A stretch of 64,000 nt of DNA, from positions 1,333,252 to 1,397,251 of the forward strand of contig CM035314.1 in the NCBI GenBank assembly GCA_002900995.3, read 5' to 3'. The notes under the pieces were generated by a model, which saw nothing but the letters and a program-made list of their open reading frames with translations, was not told where the DNA came from and searched no databases. How positions within the stretch are numbered: position 1 is the first letter of the stretch; each line of letters begins with the position of its first letter. Both the position numbers and the translations under genes were made by a program. Source of the stretch: Ganoderma boninense (Eukaryota > Basidiomycota > Agaricomycetes > Polyporales > Polyporaceae). This document shows, piece by piece, positions 55,565 through 64,000 of this stretch.

Positions 55565-56023
55565 TGTTACGACTGGCTGTCGAGTAAGATCAGGGAGGAG
55601 GCTTACGAGATGAGCAAGGGCGTCGACGAGCACTTGTGCAGCGAGAGCGGAGCAGGGCTCGACAGTCAGGCTGGAGACAAGATGTATTGAGTAAGTAACT
55701 AATGAGTGAGAATACAGCGAGGCTTACCTAGAGACAAGAGGTCAAAACTGAGGTCTCCAGGTAGCAAAGTACAGGTCTTATATACATGTAGCGGACAATG
55801 GGAACCGGGGACAATAGGTAACTATGGACACGGGAACCAGTGGAAGAACAATGGTATGTAGTACAATGACGACGGGAACAATGGGTGACAGGAGTTATTG
55901 TACTGCGAGAACAAGGGACGGGTTTGCTAAACAACGGAGGACAATAAGGATGACGCGGGAGGCAAACAGTCCAAAAAGGGAAAGAGAGACGCCGGGTAGG
56001 TGCCGAGCGTGCCATTCATGACA
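55565..56023 (-). repeat. 5' LTR of Gypsy copy 3
   Basis: 459 bp (one base shorter than the family). The primer-like segment AGTTTTGACCT would pair with the adjoining primer-binding site (AGGTCGAAACT on the reverse strand) through one G-U. Confidence 0.92.
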
Positions 56024-56188
56024 TAAGCTAGTTGGAGCCTATAATGAAGACGATGTTGTATCTCTATCAGATGTGCTACTGTAACGAAATGAAAAATAGG
56101 GTAAGTAGGGGACAATGCAATGTATGTACGGTGCAATCGCAGACTTGGAGCGATCAAAACTGCGGGCGCTACAGCACCGACTTCAACA

Positions 56189-57916
56189 CCTTCAAGGTTG
56201 ACTAGGTGTTGAGAATGCTGGCCGGCCAGCACGAGGAGTAGACATTGGGCTGAGGACAGGCTCAAGGGATGTTGGGATTGCTCAAAGGACTAACAGAGAT
56301 ATCCTAGTCTCCGGAAGCCTAGCTTGCACTATCTGCCACTCCCTAGCCTCCTCCAGTTGCCTGAAAATTGTCATCCCATTGGGAAGATGGACGGGGCACC
56401 CACCAGCATGGCTACAGTGGCTCAAACAAAGCTGCCGGTGACAATCCTTCCAAACCTTGAGGGCGCAGTGTGAATGCTTGTCGGACAAGGTTCGGCATTC
56501 TGGTGAAGAGCTGTGTAAACCAGATAGTGTAGTTGACAATGATGTTCCAGAGGCCTCACTTGACTGGGACAAGGACAAGGATAGGGATGCAGATATGTGG
56601 CACACTGGGGAACGATGCTTCAGAGCTGCCGTGTTGCACCACCAAAAGTACTGGTAGTGCACCCTGTTGCCAAGGTGGTCAAAGTGCTTGCACTATGCTC
56701 TCAGATCAATATGGGGGGAGGGGGACAACAGGGAGACCTTGAATAGAACTCAGACTTACAATGACGAAGCTCCTCCCAAAATTTCTTGAGATCAGATTTT
56801 CACAGACACAGACCTGAAGGGCTTTGTTGCAAAAGCCGCACAACCAGCCGTGGGTGGGTCAGATGACGGGACCCCAGCAATCAGACATCGCTCACTGTCA
56901 ATATCAAGGAGGGTCAAACGCATCCATGGGGGGAGGACACTGCATATCCACTAACCAGGAATGACTTCTGCGAGAGAACAGATGTGAGAGAAATAAGCAT
57001 GGGTTGTGGAAGGTGAAGGGGGGAATGAACACACCTTGACCCTCAATGTCTGAGCTATATCAGATATCAAAACATTCTCTTCACAGATGCAAGTTGAGCC
57101 TTGAGAATGAGGGATCTACCAAGTCATGAATAGCTCCACAAAGATAGGACACAGATGAAATGCACAGATGAATGAGACTCCATGTGAAAGGCTTCCAACC
57201 TGAATTGACCTCTAATCAGAGCGAGAGTTGAGAAGTTTGAAAAGCAGAGATAGCCAGTGAACAGATGAAGAGTGCTACAGTGGGAAATAACCCAATGAAG
57301 CACAGCACGAGTGGTTGCGCCTTGCCATGAGAGCAGGACTGAAGGGCAGGGATTATGGAGTCCAAGCCCGTGTGGCTCGGTCGAGCATGGTTTGTTGTTG
57401 TTGACTTTGTGGCACAGATCAGGGCTGCAGATCTGCGGCCTTTGATTGTCACCACGTTCGTGCCCTCTAACCTTCCCCGCTCTCTCCTGCTGCACTCGAG
57501 GATGAATGCTCATTTGAGGTCGATCTATGTCTCATGTGCACATAGTTATCTCCATGTGCAGCCTCCCCATCAAGGTGCCAAATTAGTGTCCCATTTGTGC
57601 ATAGTTATCTCCTTGTACAAAGACCGAGAGGTGTTTATATCGACTTTATCAACAACTTGGAAGTATGTGAGTGTTGTTTTGACCTTTTGTCTTCACTAAT
57701 TCAAACCTCCTCATGGCAGATTTCTCCCCTTGAGTGCTCTTTTGTGATAGGGCAAAACCTGACAGTATTTATAAGGACCTGGGCCTTGGAAGGATTGACA
57801 TTCCTGCTCTAGCACTCTCAACCTGTTCAACTAGTGAGTGAGCCGACCCCAAACAGCTCATGTGCATGGACTTGAGCTGATAGGAACTGAACCCTTCTTA
57901 CTATCCAAATCTAGCC
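56189..57916. other. Intergenic, no supported gene
   Basis: Overlapping short ORFs on both strands (56282-56662 reverse, 57355-57699 forward) without motifs. Confidence 0.4.
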
Positions 57917-58081
57917 TTGTCGATGCTGCCGTTCCCATTTCTTCATTCTCGTACATTAAAATGTTGCAATGTGCATCCTACAGATGCTATCCAAATGGGG
58001 ATCGATCCACTGACTCCCTGTGTGCTAGGACCTCATGCTGAATATACTCCTCCAGCATCGAAGTCTTCCTCCTTCGAGACA

Positions 58082-58390
58082 ATGTCTAAGACTACTCAAC
58101 TACGTCCAAGATCCCCCCTCTTGGCACCCTTCCCAATGTCCCTTTCCCCTCCTAATGAATCCACTAGTCCATCACCACAAACCTCTATCCACCTTTTGAA
58201 GCCCTCTGTCCTATCCGGAAGTGGTGGTCACAACCTTGCTCCTAATCTCAAATTTGCTCCCACTAGGCCAGACACGGATTCAGACTCAGACTCAGATTCA
58301 GACTCGGATGATGAGTCAGTTCAGGCCTTGTTTGCTGAAGCCAAAATGTTCCTACACCGCCGCAGTAACCCTGAGCCACGGAGATCCTAG
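58082..58390 (+). CDS. Hypothetical Ser/Asp-repeat protein (102 codons), unrecognised
   Basis: ATG at 58082 lies inside a longer open frame from 57917. The product begins MSKTTQLRPRSPLLAPFPMS, is Ser/Pro-rich, has an acidic run TDSDSDSDSDSDDESVQ (near 58273-58323) and ends FLHRRSNPEPRRS. A possible spliced continuation from about 58405 contains DDMVSLFDAIGAKQAAL and a Ser/Pro-rich C-terminus to 58661. Neither part matches a family I know. It could equally be the gag-like start of an old element. Confidence 0.35.
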   Translation: MSKTTQLRPRSPLLAPFPMSLSPPNESTSPSPQTSIHLLKPSVLSGSGGHNLAPNLKFAPTRPDTDSDSDSDSDSDDESVQALFAEAKMFLHRRSNPEPRRS

Positions 58391-58664
58391 AGTCCCCTTT
58401 TTGCAGATGACATGGTGTCTTTGTTTGATGCGATAGGTGCTAAACAAGCAGCTCTACAAAGATGTTGTCTACAGCGCAAACTAGCAGACTATTCTTCTCC
58501 TACTCAAACATCTTCAGCATGCATGCATCCAGAGACTACAGTTATCTCACACCCTAACGATCCTCCTCCCCACGTAGACGTTCTCCCATCTACTTCACAT
58601 ATCCTATCTTCATCTTCTGCGCCTCCCTTCCCTTCAGCAACCTCGAGTACCACTCAACACTAGC

Positions 58665-59919
58665 TAAAGTGTGGTATTTTCTATCACTTGTAGACTGTAA
58701 GATTCATAGACTGTTGGTCATAATACATACAATACAACACTGTATGACTTGACATATTGAACGGCTCAATCGAATCTTATGCAAAATCAAATCAGACCAG
58801 GCACAACTGAGACAACACCAAAATGTTGATAGACTGCACGACCCAAACTTTAGTAGACCCAATTCTTGGTGGCCGCTCTACCTAGCACCCACATCTTTTG
58901 CTCAAATGCTATATGGGCCATGTATTCCTCCGAGGACGTCCAACAGGGACAGACATCAGACTGTTGAGGTTCTGGCTCGTTGATGTCATAGTGGGTACTG
59001 TAGTGAACGAGTCGATCTTTAGCGGGAGCTGGAGAGCAGATCAACATGGAAGGGGAGAGCCCAAAAGAGCTGGAGGTACATGGTCACTTGGATGGAGGTG
59101 CTCTTGAAGAAGAGGTGGTAGACTTGAGAACACGATGACCTCATGCAGCCCAACAGCCTCCTCACTGAAGACAATGTTCACAGCAGCAGCGATTGATACA
59201 ACTTGAGCTGACCCGTGCCTTTGAACAAGGTGTGTGTAGGCAGGGTTCTTGAGTCTGGGTACAGGAGGAGGTGGGACGACCGTGAAGGCAGATTCCCAGA
59301 GCTGGGGTAGAGGGGGGCAAGGAGCTAGACGAGGAGCTTGACTGCTGGAGACCTGTAATATAGTCACGTGGGACACGTCGAAAGTATTGGGTACACCAAG
59401 ACCCTGGGTGTTTGGGGTCTGGTTCTGTACAGGTAGAACACTAGATAGAAGTCAGTCCGTGAACAAATAGGGAGCAGAACAAGATAAGTACAGCGATATA
59501 GAATGTGCCAAAGGAACACAGCTGAGTGTTTTTGACAGGACGAACAGGTAGTAACATAAGATAGGTGTTGCAGGTGTGCAGGCTGAGTAGTTACAGATCT
59601 TGTAGACCCATGAGATGAGCGACCATTGAAGAAGAGCGAGGCATAGCAGTGATGAGGCAATAAAAACAGGAGAGATGCTTGACAGTATGGTTTGAAAGCC
59701 AGAGCCTTTATGGTGTCCCCAGAATAGGGGGAAGATCAGGACATTTCTAGATGGGGGGTGCACATTGAGAGTGAAATGAAACTACATAGAAGCCCCATCC
59801 TAATGCTTCGCCTTGCGCTGCCAGCCAGAAAGAGCCAGACAGGCCTGGGTCCACAGTCCTGCCTTCGTGCATGGCAGGGATGCAACCAGCATCCGCTCAG
59901 CCTTGGTCGAGTTCTTCCA
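58665..59919. other. Intergenic upstream of Gypsy copy 4, no supported gene
   Basis: Short reverse ORFs (59041-59376, 59364-59660) with no motif. Confidence 0.4.
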
Positions 59920-60379
59920 TGTCATGAACGGCACGCTCGGCGCCTACCCCGGTGTCTCTCTTTCCCTTTTTGGACTGTTTGCCTCCCGCGTCGTCCTTAT
60001 TGTCCTCCATTGTTTAGCAAACCTGTCCCTTGTTCTCGCAGTACAATAACTCCTGTTACCCATTGTTCCCATCGTCATTGTACTACATACCATTGTTCTT
60101 CCACTGGTTCCCGTGTCCATAGTTACCTATTGTCCCCGGTTCCCATTGTCCGTTACATGTATATAAGGCCTGTACTTTGCTACCTGGAGACCTCAGTTTC
60201 GACCTCTTGTCTCCAGGTAAGCCTCGCTGTATTCTCGCTCGTTAGTTACTCGCTCAATACATCTTGTCTCCAGCCTGACTGTCGAGCCCTGCTCCGCTCT
60301 CGCTGCACAAGTGCTCGTCGACGCCCTTGCTCGTCTCGTAAGCCTCCTCCCTGATCTTACTCGACAGCCAGTCGTAACA
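59920..60379 (+). repeat. 5' LTR of Gypsy copy 4
   Basis: 460 bp, TGTCATGAACGG...GTCGTAACA. TATATAAG at 60160-60167. An intron-like GTAAGC...CTCCAG (60217-60273, 57 nt) is bracketed by two copies of CTTGTCTCCAG. Confidence 0.94.
60195..60205 (+). promoter_or_regulatory. Putative transcript 5' end / self-primer of Gypsy copy 4
   Basis: AGTTTCGACCT begins 35 bp downstream of the TATA start, where transcription is expected to begin. It is exactly complementary to 60382-60392. Confidence 0.65.
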
Positions 60380-60381
60380 TT

Positions 60382-60392
60382 AGGTCGAAACT
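60382..60392 (+). promoter_or_regulatory. Primer-binding site, self-priming type
   Basis: AGGTCGAAACT, two bases after the LTR end, is the perfect 11-nt complement of the LTR segment 60195-60205. No match to a tRNA 3' end was recognised. This is the arrangement of Tf1 of fission yeast. Confidence 0.72.
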
Positions 60393-60769
60393 TCTACACG
60401 AGCACCGGCGTACTCCCCTTTCTTTCTTTCCCCTCTCGTACGGTACGCACTTTGATCCTCTGTGTTGGCCTAGCATAGTGCGCGCTCTAGTCACACCATC
60501 GGACGTGGTCTCGGCGCAACCTGAGGCTTGCCACTCTCAAGTGGTACAGTACGCGGAAAGCTCCTAACACGAGACCCCGGTACTGACAGAAGTGGTCCGC
60601 CTCACGGCGTGGGAGGCTAGAGAAAGGCGGCGAAACAAAGCCAAGGCAGAACACCCTTGGGCCCGTGTCCCTTGGGCTAAGACACAGCAATAGGCCGAGG
60701 AGGCTGAGCAGACAGTGTTGGATCGTGCACCTGCCGTTTCATTCCTAGGATAAGGAAGCGAGATTCAAC

Positions 60770-62218
60770 GTGGCTTGCCAAGCCTGGGGACACATATTTC
60801 ACCCCACTGCGGTACAGGACGAGTACTGGGACGAAGATAAGCAAGCCTGGTACTACTGCGAGGAGCAACCGTGCCCCCACCGATCACACACATTCACCGA
60901 TACTCTTGAAACTCGCGAAGGCATCGCCCCTAGACTCCTCACCACCAAAGAACAGGAAGTCCTAATCCGTGCGAAGATCGCAAACCCACCAGCACCTGCA
61001 CCTCGAGATCCAGGACGCCCCCCAGCTCGTCAGGCGGCGATAGTCGCCACCCAGAACCCCGCGTCCAGACCAGCCTCTCGTCCCCCATCCAAGCCATCTT
61101 CACGGGTTCCATCCCGTGCACCCTCACGTCCAACCAGCCGCAAGCCAACACCTACTGCGACCCCCTCCGGCTCTCCACGTTTGGGAGTAATTCCTCTTCA
61201 GACAGCCCTCGAACTCGCCCGGCAGCGAGTCACTTCATCCCCCGTTGCCTCGAGCTCTAAACTTCCAAAGGTAGAAGCGAAGCCTGAAGTTAAGCTTGAA
61301 CCGCAACCCAAACGAGAAACCATCAATCTTAACACTCCACAACCCTCTTCATCGTCCTCATCCAGCCGATCGTCCTCACCCGTCATGACCACTCTCCCGC
61401 CATTCGATGTCTCCAAACTCCTCTCCCAAATCGCTCCCTCCACATATGATGGAAAAACCGCTCAAGATGGTCTACGCTTCGTGTCTGCGGCCAGGATCTA
61501 CTACAACACTCTGACGACAGCAGCCCCTGGCCTGGACCCCGTCGTCACATGGATGACGGTCCTGAGCAAGCTTACCGAGGGAGCGGCAGACTGGGCAGGG
61601 CCTCACATCGTGACCCTCGCGACCACGAAAAGTCCTTGGGCAGACTTCAATGCCTTTAAAACGGCCTTCAAGGCCCATTTCTGCGCAGCGGACGACAAGG
61701 AAGCTGCCGTCGCTGAGCTGGTTAAGCTTTGCAAGGCGTACCACAAGGTTGGCACCGTCAAGGAGTACACAGTGCAGTTTAACGCCATCGCGGCCCGGAC
61801 CAGCTTCAGTGACGCAGACAAGCGTGAACGGTACCGCGAGGGGTTGCCTCCCAGACTCAAGGACGTCTTCGCTACCACTGCCCACGACATCTCCGACCTC
61901 ACGAAGATTCAGAAGGTGGCACTGTCGCTCGACCAGAACCTTGTCACTAGAGAGGAGGAACGCCCGAAGTCGTTTGGATGGAAGAAGAAGGGAGAGAAGG
62001 CAGCTGCTACAGGGAAGAGGCCGTTTACTGGGAACTGCTACAGCTGTGGTCAACCCGGTCACCGCGCCGTCGAATGCCCGAAGCTTAAGGCAGGAGGACA
62101 AAAGGCTGCTTCCTCGTCCACCACGACTACGGAAGTGGCGGCTCTCCAGGCCCAGGTTAAGGCAATGGAGGAAAAGCTGGCGGCCCTTTCGGCCGCTGAA
62201 AAGAAGGAGGGTTTCTGA
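60770..62218 (+). CDS. gag: Gypsy copy 4 gag
   Basis: Open frame from after a TAG at 60746-60748 to TGA 62216-62218. It opens with GTG GCT TGC and has no ATG until 61384 (MTTLPPFDVSKLL), so translation starts either there (278 residues) or through an upstream spliced exon. N-terminal part: conserved Cys/His/Trp segment (YYCEEQPCPHRSHTF), long Pro/Ser/Arg linker. Capsid-like domain at about 61400-61960 (VTWMTVLSKLTEGAADWAGP, FKAHFCAADDKEAAVAEL, YREGLPPRLKD), basic stretch, CCHC knuckle CYSCGQPGHRAVEC (62036-62077) and a C-terminal coiled coil (LQAQVKAMEEKLAAL). It builds the cytoplasmic particle and binds the element's RNA. In all copies where I could read it, the sequence upstream of 60746 also looks coding but contains a TAG. 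Confidence 0.88.
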   Translation: MACQAWGHIFHPTAVQDEYWDEDKQAWYYCEEQPCPHRSHTFTDTLETREGIAPRLLTTKEQEVLIRAKIANPPAPAPRDPGRPPARQAAIVATQNPASRPASRPPSKPSSRVPSRAPSRPTSRKPTPTATPSGSPRLGVIPLQTALELARQRVTSSPVASSSKLPKVEAKPEVKLEPQPKRETINLNTPQPSSSSSSSRSSSPVMTTLPPFDVSKLLSQIAPSTYDGKTAQDGLRFVSAARIYYNTLTTAAPGLDPVVTWMTVLSKLTEGAADWAGPHIVTLATTKSPWADFNAFKTAFKAHFCAADDKEAAVAELVKLCKAYHKVGTVKEYTVQFNAIAARTSFSDADKRERYREGLPPRLKDVFATTAHDISDLTKIQKVALSLDQNLVTREEERPKSFGWKKKGEKAAATGKRPFTGNCYSCGQPGHRAVECPKLKAGGQKAASSSTTTTEVAALQAQVKAMEEKLAALSAAEKKEGF

Positions 62219-62253
62219 TCAGAGCCGCACTGGACGCTGCGCGTGCCGGCTCT
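62209..62253 (+). promoter_or_regulatory. -1 ribosomal frameshift signal between gag and pol
   Basis: Slippery heptamer G GGT TTC (62209-62215, fits X XXY YYZ in the gag frame), gag stop TGA 62216-62218, and a spacer of 5 nt (62216-62220). The hairpin has AGAGCC (62221-62226) pairing with GGCTCT (62248-62253) and GCAC (62227-62230) with GTGC (62243-62246), leaving a bulged C and a 12-nt loop. After a -1 slip the frame is open from 62219 into protease. Confidence 0.82.
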
Positions 62254-64000
62254 TGTAGTAATAGTCGATTTTCTGTACTGAGTTCCGCGTTTGTATATGA
62301 AGTAAATCATAGTGGCCAACACTTTCATATACCGGTACGGTTGATCGGCAAGCAGCGACATAAGGACATAGTAGCAATGGTAGATAGTGGAGCTACTACT
62401 AAGTTTTTACATAGACGGTTCATAGAGAAGAACCAGGTTACGACGAGGAAGTTGGCAAGGCCAATTCCTCTGTACAACATAGATGGTACTGAGAACCGTG
62501 ATGGGACGATCACGGAGGTCGCCGTGTTGGATATGGCGATTGGAGACCACCGAGAGAAGGTGGTGTTTGTGGTGACAGACATAGGAGAAGAGGATGTGAT
62601 CATTGGCCTGGACTGGCTGCGCGAGCACAACCCTGAAGTAGATTGGGAACGTGGCTCGCTGCGCCTATCGAGATGTCCAGAGGCATGTCCGGCTCATCGG
62701 AAGGCATCCAAACCTGTTGAGACCAAAGCGCGTGATACGGAGGTACGGCTTACGGCGCGCAATGGTTCTCGGCGGGTGCGGAAGGCAAAGATGATGGGAA
62801 GGATATGCACGGCCGTAATGGTCGAGGAGGAGGAAGATAGGCCTCCACCACCAGGTTTTCTGCCGGAATGGGATGGCACTGAGGAGTCTCTTCTCAATGC
62901 ACTGGAAGATGGACGACGACTTCGAGGTACCCCCAAGATCTTTGTGTCGGCGAGCTACACGTACTCTCAACAGCTCACTGAACAAGAGTGCCAGAAGAAG
63001 GAAGTCCGTCCTGTCGAAGAGATTGTACCTCCCCAGTACCACGAGTATCTGCGTGTGTTCTCGAAAGAGGCGTCCGAACGTCTACCCGAGCACGGACCCT
63101 ATGACCACGCTATAGAACTCGTACCAGATGCTAGGATGGTTCCATCCAAGGTTGTACCCCTGTCGCCCAGCGAGCAGGTTGAGCTTGACAAGTTCCTTAG
63201 CGAGAACTTGGCCAAAGGATATATTCAAGAGTCGAAGTCACCGATGTCGTCACCATTCTTCTTCGTTAAAAAGAAGGATGGCAGCCTACGTCCTGTACAA
63301 GACTACCGGCGATTGAACGACATCACCATTAAGAACCGATACCCGCTGCCGCTGGTGTCGGACTTGATGGATCGACTCAAGAGGGCCAAGTACTTTACAA
63401 AGCTTGACATCCGTTGGGGGTACAACAATGTGCGGATCAAGACCGGTGATGAATGGAAGGCTGCCTTTGTTACCAATCGCGGACTGTTCGAACCGAACGT
63501 GATGTACTTCGGACTGGCTAACTCGCCCAGTACATTCTCTGCGCTCATGAACGACATCTTCAAGGACCTCATCATACTCGGCAAAATCACTATCTACCTC
63601 GACGACATCCTCATATTCACCAACAACATCGAGGAACACCGCACACTGGTGCGTGAGGTCCTGAAGCGTCTGGCGGAGCACGACCTGTTCTGCAAGCCAG
63701 AGAAGTGCGAATTCGAACAGCCCAAGGTTGAGTACCTAGGTGTGCTCGTCTCGGAGAACCGTGTGGAGATGGACCCAGTGAAGGTCAGGGGTATCGCAGA
63801 ATGGCCTGTCCCTCAGAACGCCTCAGATGTACGGAAGTTCCGCGGTTTCGCGAATTTCTACAGGCGGTTCATTAAGGACTTCAGCGCAGTATGCAAACCC
63901 CTCGACCGCCTCACAGGTAGCGCTCCCTGGCAATGGGGTGCCGAAGAGCAATCAGCATTCGACGAGCTCAAACGTCGTTTCACTGAAAGCCCTGTCCTGA
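62219..64000 (+). CDS. pol: Gypsy copy 4 pol (protease and reverse transcriptase; continues past window)
   Basis: Open in the -1 frame relative to gag with no stop to the window end. Protease: AMVDSGATTKFLHRRF (DSGA at about 62380-62394) and IIGLDWLREHNPEVDW. Acidic/Pro spacer (VEEEEDRPPPPGFLPEWDG), then [69 protein letters not shown] at 63595-63606, [15 protein letters not shown] and KFRGFANFYRRFIKDFSAV, ending in the RNase H entry (AEEQSAFDELKRR). From copies 1-3 the rest should be RNase H, integrase (HHCC, DDE) and a chromodomain, which in this class directs integration to heterochromatin. No lesion is seen in the visible part. Confidence 0.93.

Larger units (their letters stand above)
50641..56023 (-). 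mobile_element. Ty3/Gypsy chromodomain element, copy 3 (complete ends, defective coding), TSD TAAGC
   Basis: 3' LTR 50641-51100, interior 51101-55564, 5' LTR 55565-56023; TAAGC at 50636-50640 and 56024-56028. Gag carries the same large internal deletion as copy 1. The two LTRs differ at many positions, so the insertion is not young or the LTRs have exchanged sequence with other copies. Confidence 0.94.
50374..56188 (-). repeat. Solo Copia LTR split by Gypsy copy 3
   Basis: LTR parts 50374-50640 and 56029-56188 make one full LTR (TGTTGGCTGCAG...CTTCAACA) once the Gypsy element and its TSD are removed. CCTTC precedes it (50369-50373) and follows it (56189-56193), a perfect 5-bp TSD of the original Copia insertion. 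Confidence 0.93.
59920..64000 (+). mobile_element. Ty3/Gypsy chromodomain-family element, copy 4, best preserved, runs off the window
   Basis: 5' LTR 59920-60379, primer-binding site, leader, gag and an open pol frame to the window end. It has none of the RT stops or the RT deletion seen in copies 1-3. The chromodomain and 3' LTR lie beyond 64000. Confidence 0.93.

Noticed and set aside
62190..62208. A-rich slippery site in gag (GAAAAGAAG)
   Set aside because: It does not fit X XXY YYZ in the gag frame; GGGTTTC a few bases later does.

Overview
The window looks like a basidiomycete (probably agaricomycete) nuclear chromosome. The one recognisable host gene is split by 51-59 nt introns. Almost all the rest is a nested pile of fungal transposable elements: chromodomain Ty3/Gypsy and Ty1/Copia elements, hAT DNA transposons with 8-bp target-site duplications (TSDs), a Tc1/mariner relic and a Helitron-type helicase relic. 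The assignment rests on gene structure and element types, not on a marker gene.

Layout. 1-4247: 3' part of the multifunctional pyrimidine gene (CPSase/pseudo-DHOase/ATCase, yeast URA2), spliced, forward. 5029-5442: a hAT-type MITE with a perfect 8-bp TSD. About 6390-9660: old AT-rich relics of a Tc1/mariner transposase and a Helitron-like Pif1 helicase; an upstream helicase piece lies at 15876-16111, beyond inserted material. 10494-15875 (+) and 16549-28371 (-): two Gypsy copies facing each other as a large inverted repeat. The second is split at 20092/26249 by a complete 6156-bp hAT transposon (20093-26248) with perfect 17-bp inverted ends and TSD CGTCCATC. That transposon carries two divergent genes: a 12-exon transposase and an intact 3-exon gene I do not recognise. 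29633-39890: Copia solo LTR, a complete young Copia element (30446-35646), a 5'-truncated one (35701-39463) and an inverted LTR. 40140-40211: tRNA-like gene with a GCA anticodon. About 40335-44594: a second hAT element. 45946-48964: truncated Gypsy copy with gag and protease. 50374-56188: Copia solo LTR (TSD CCTTC) split by a complete Gypsy copy (50641-56023, TSD TAAGC). 59920-64000: the best-preserved Gypsy copy, running off the window with open gag and pol frames.

Mechanisms that can be read directly. The Gypsy family has a textbook -1 frameshift signal at the gag stop (slippery GGGTTTC, 5-nt spacer, hairpin). It also has an 11-nt complementarity between the LTR transcript start and the primer-binding site that co-varies between copies, which indicates Tf1-like self-priming. 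The Copia family appears to prime from the anticodon arm of initiator tRNA-Met. Three of the five Gypsy copies have lost gag/protease segments and the frameshift site, share nonsense codons and an RT deletion, and show CpG to TpG/CpA decay.

The strongest candidates for something undescribed are the unknown gene carried inside the hAT element and the paired self-priming and frameshifting signals of the Gypsy family.
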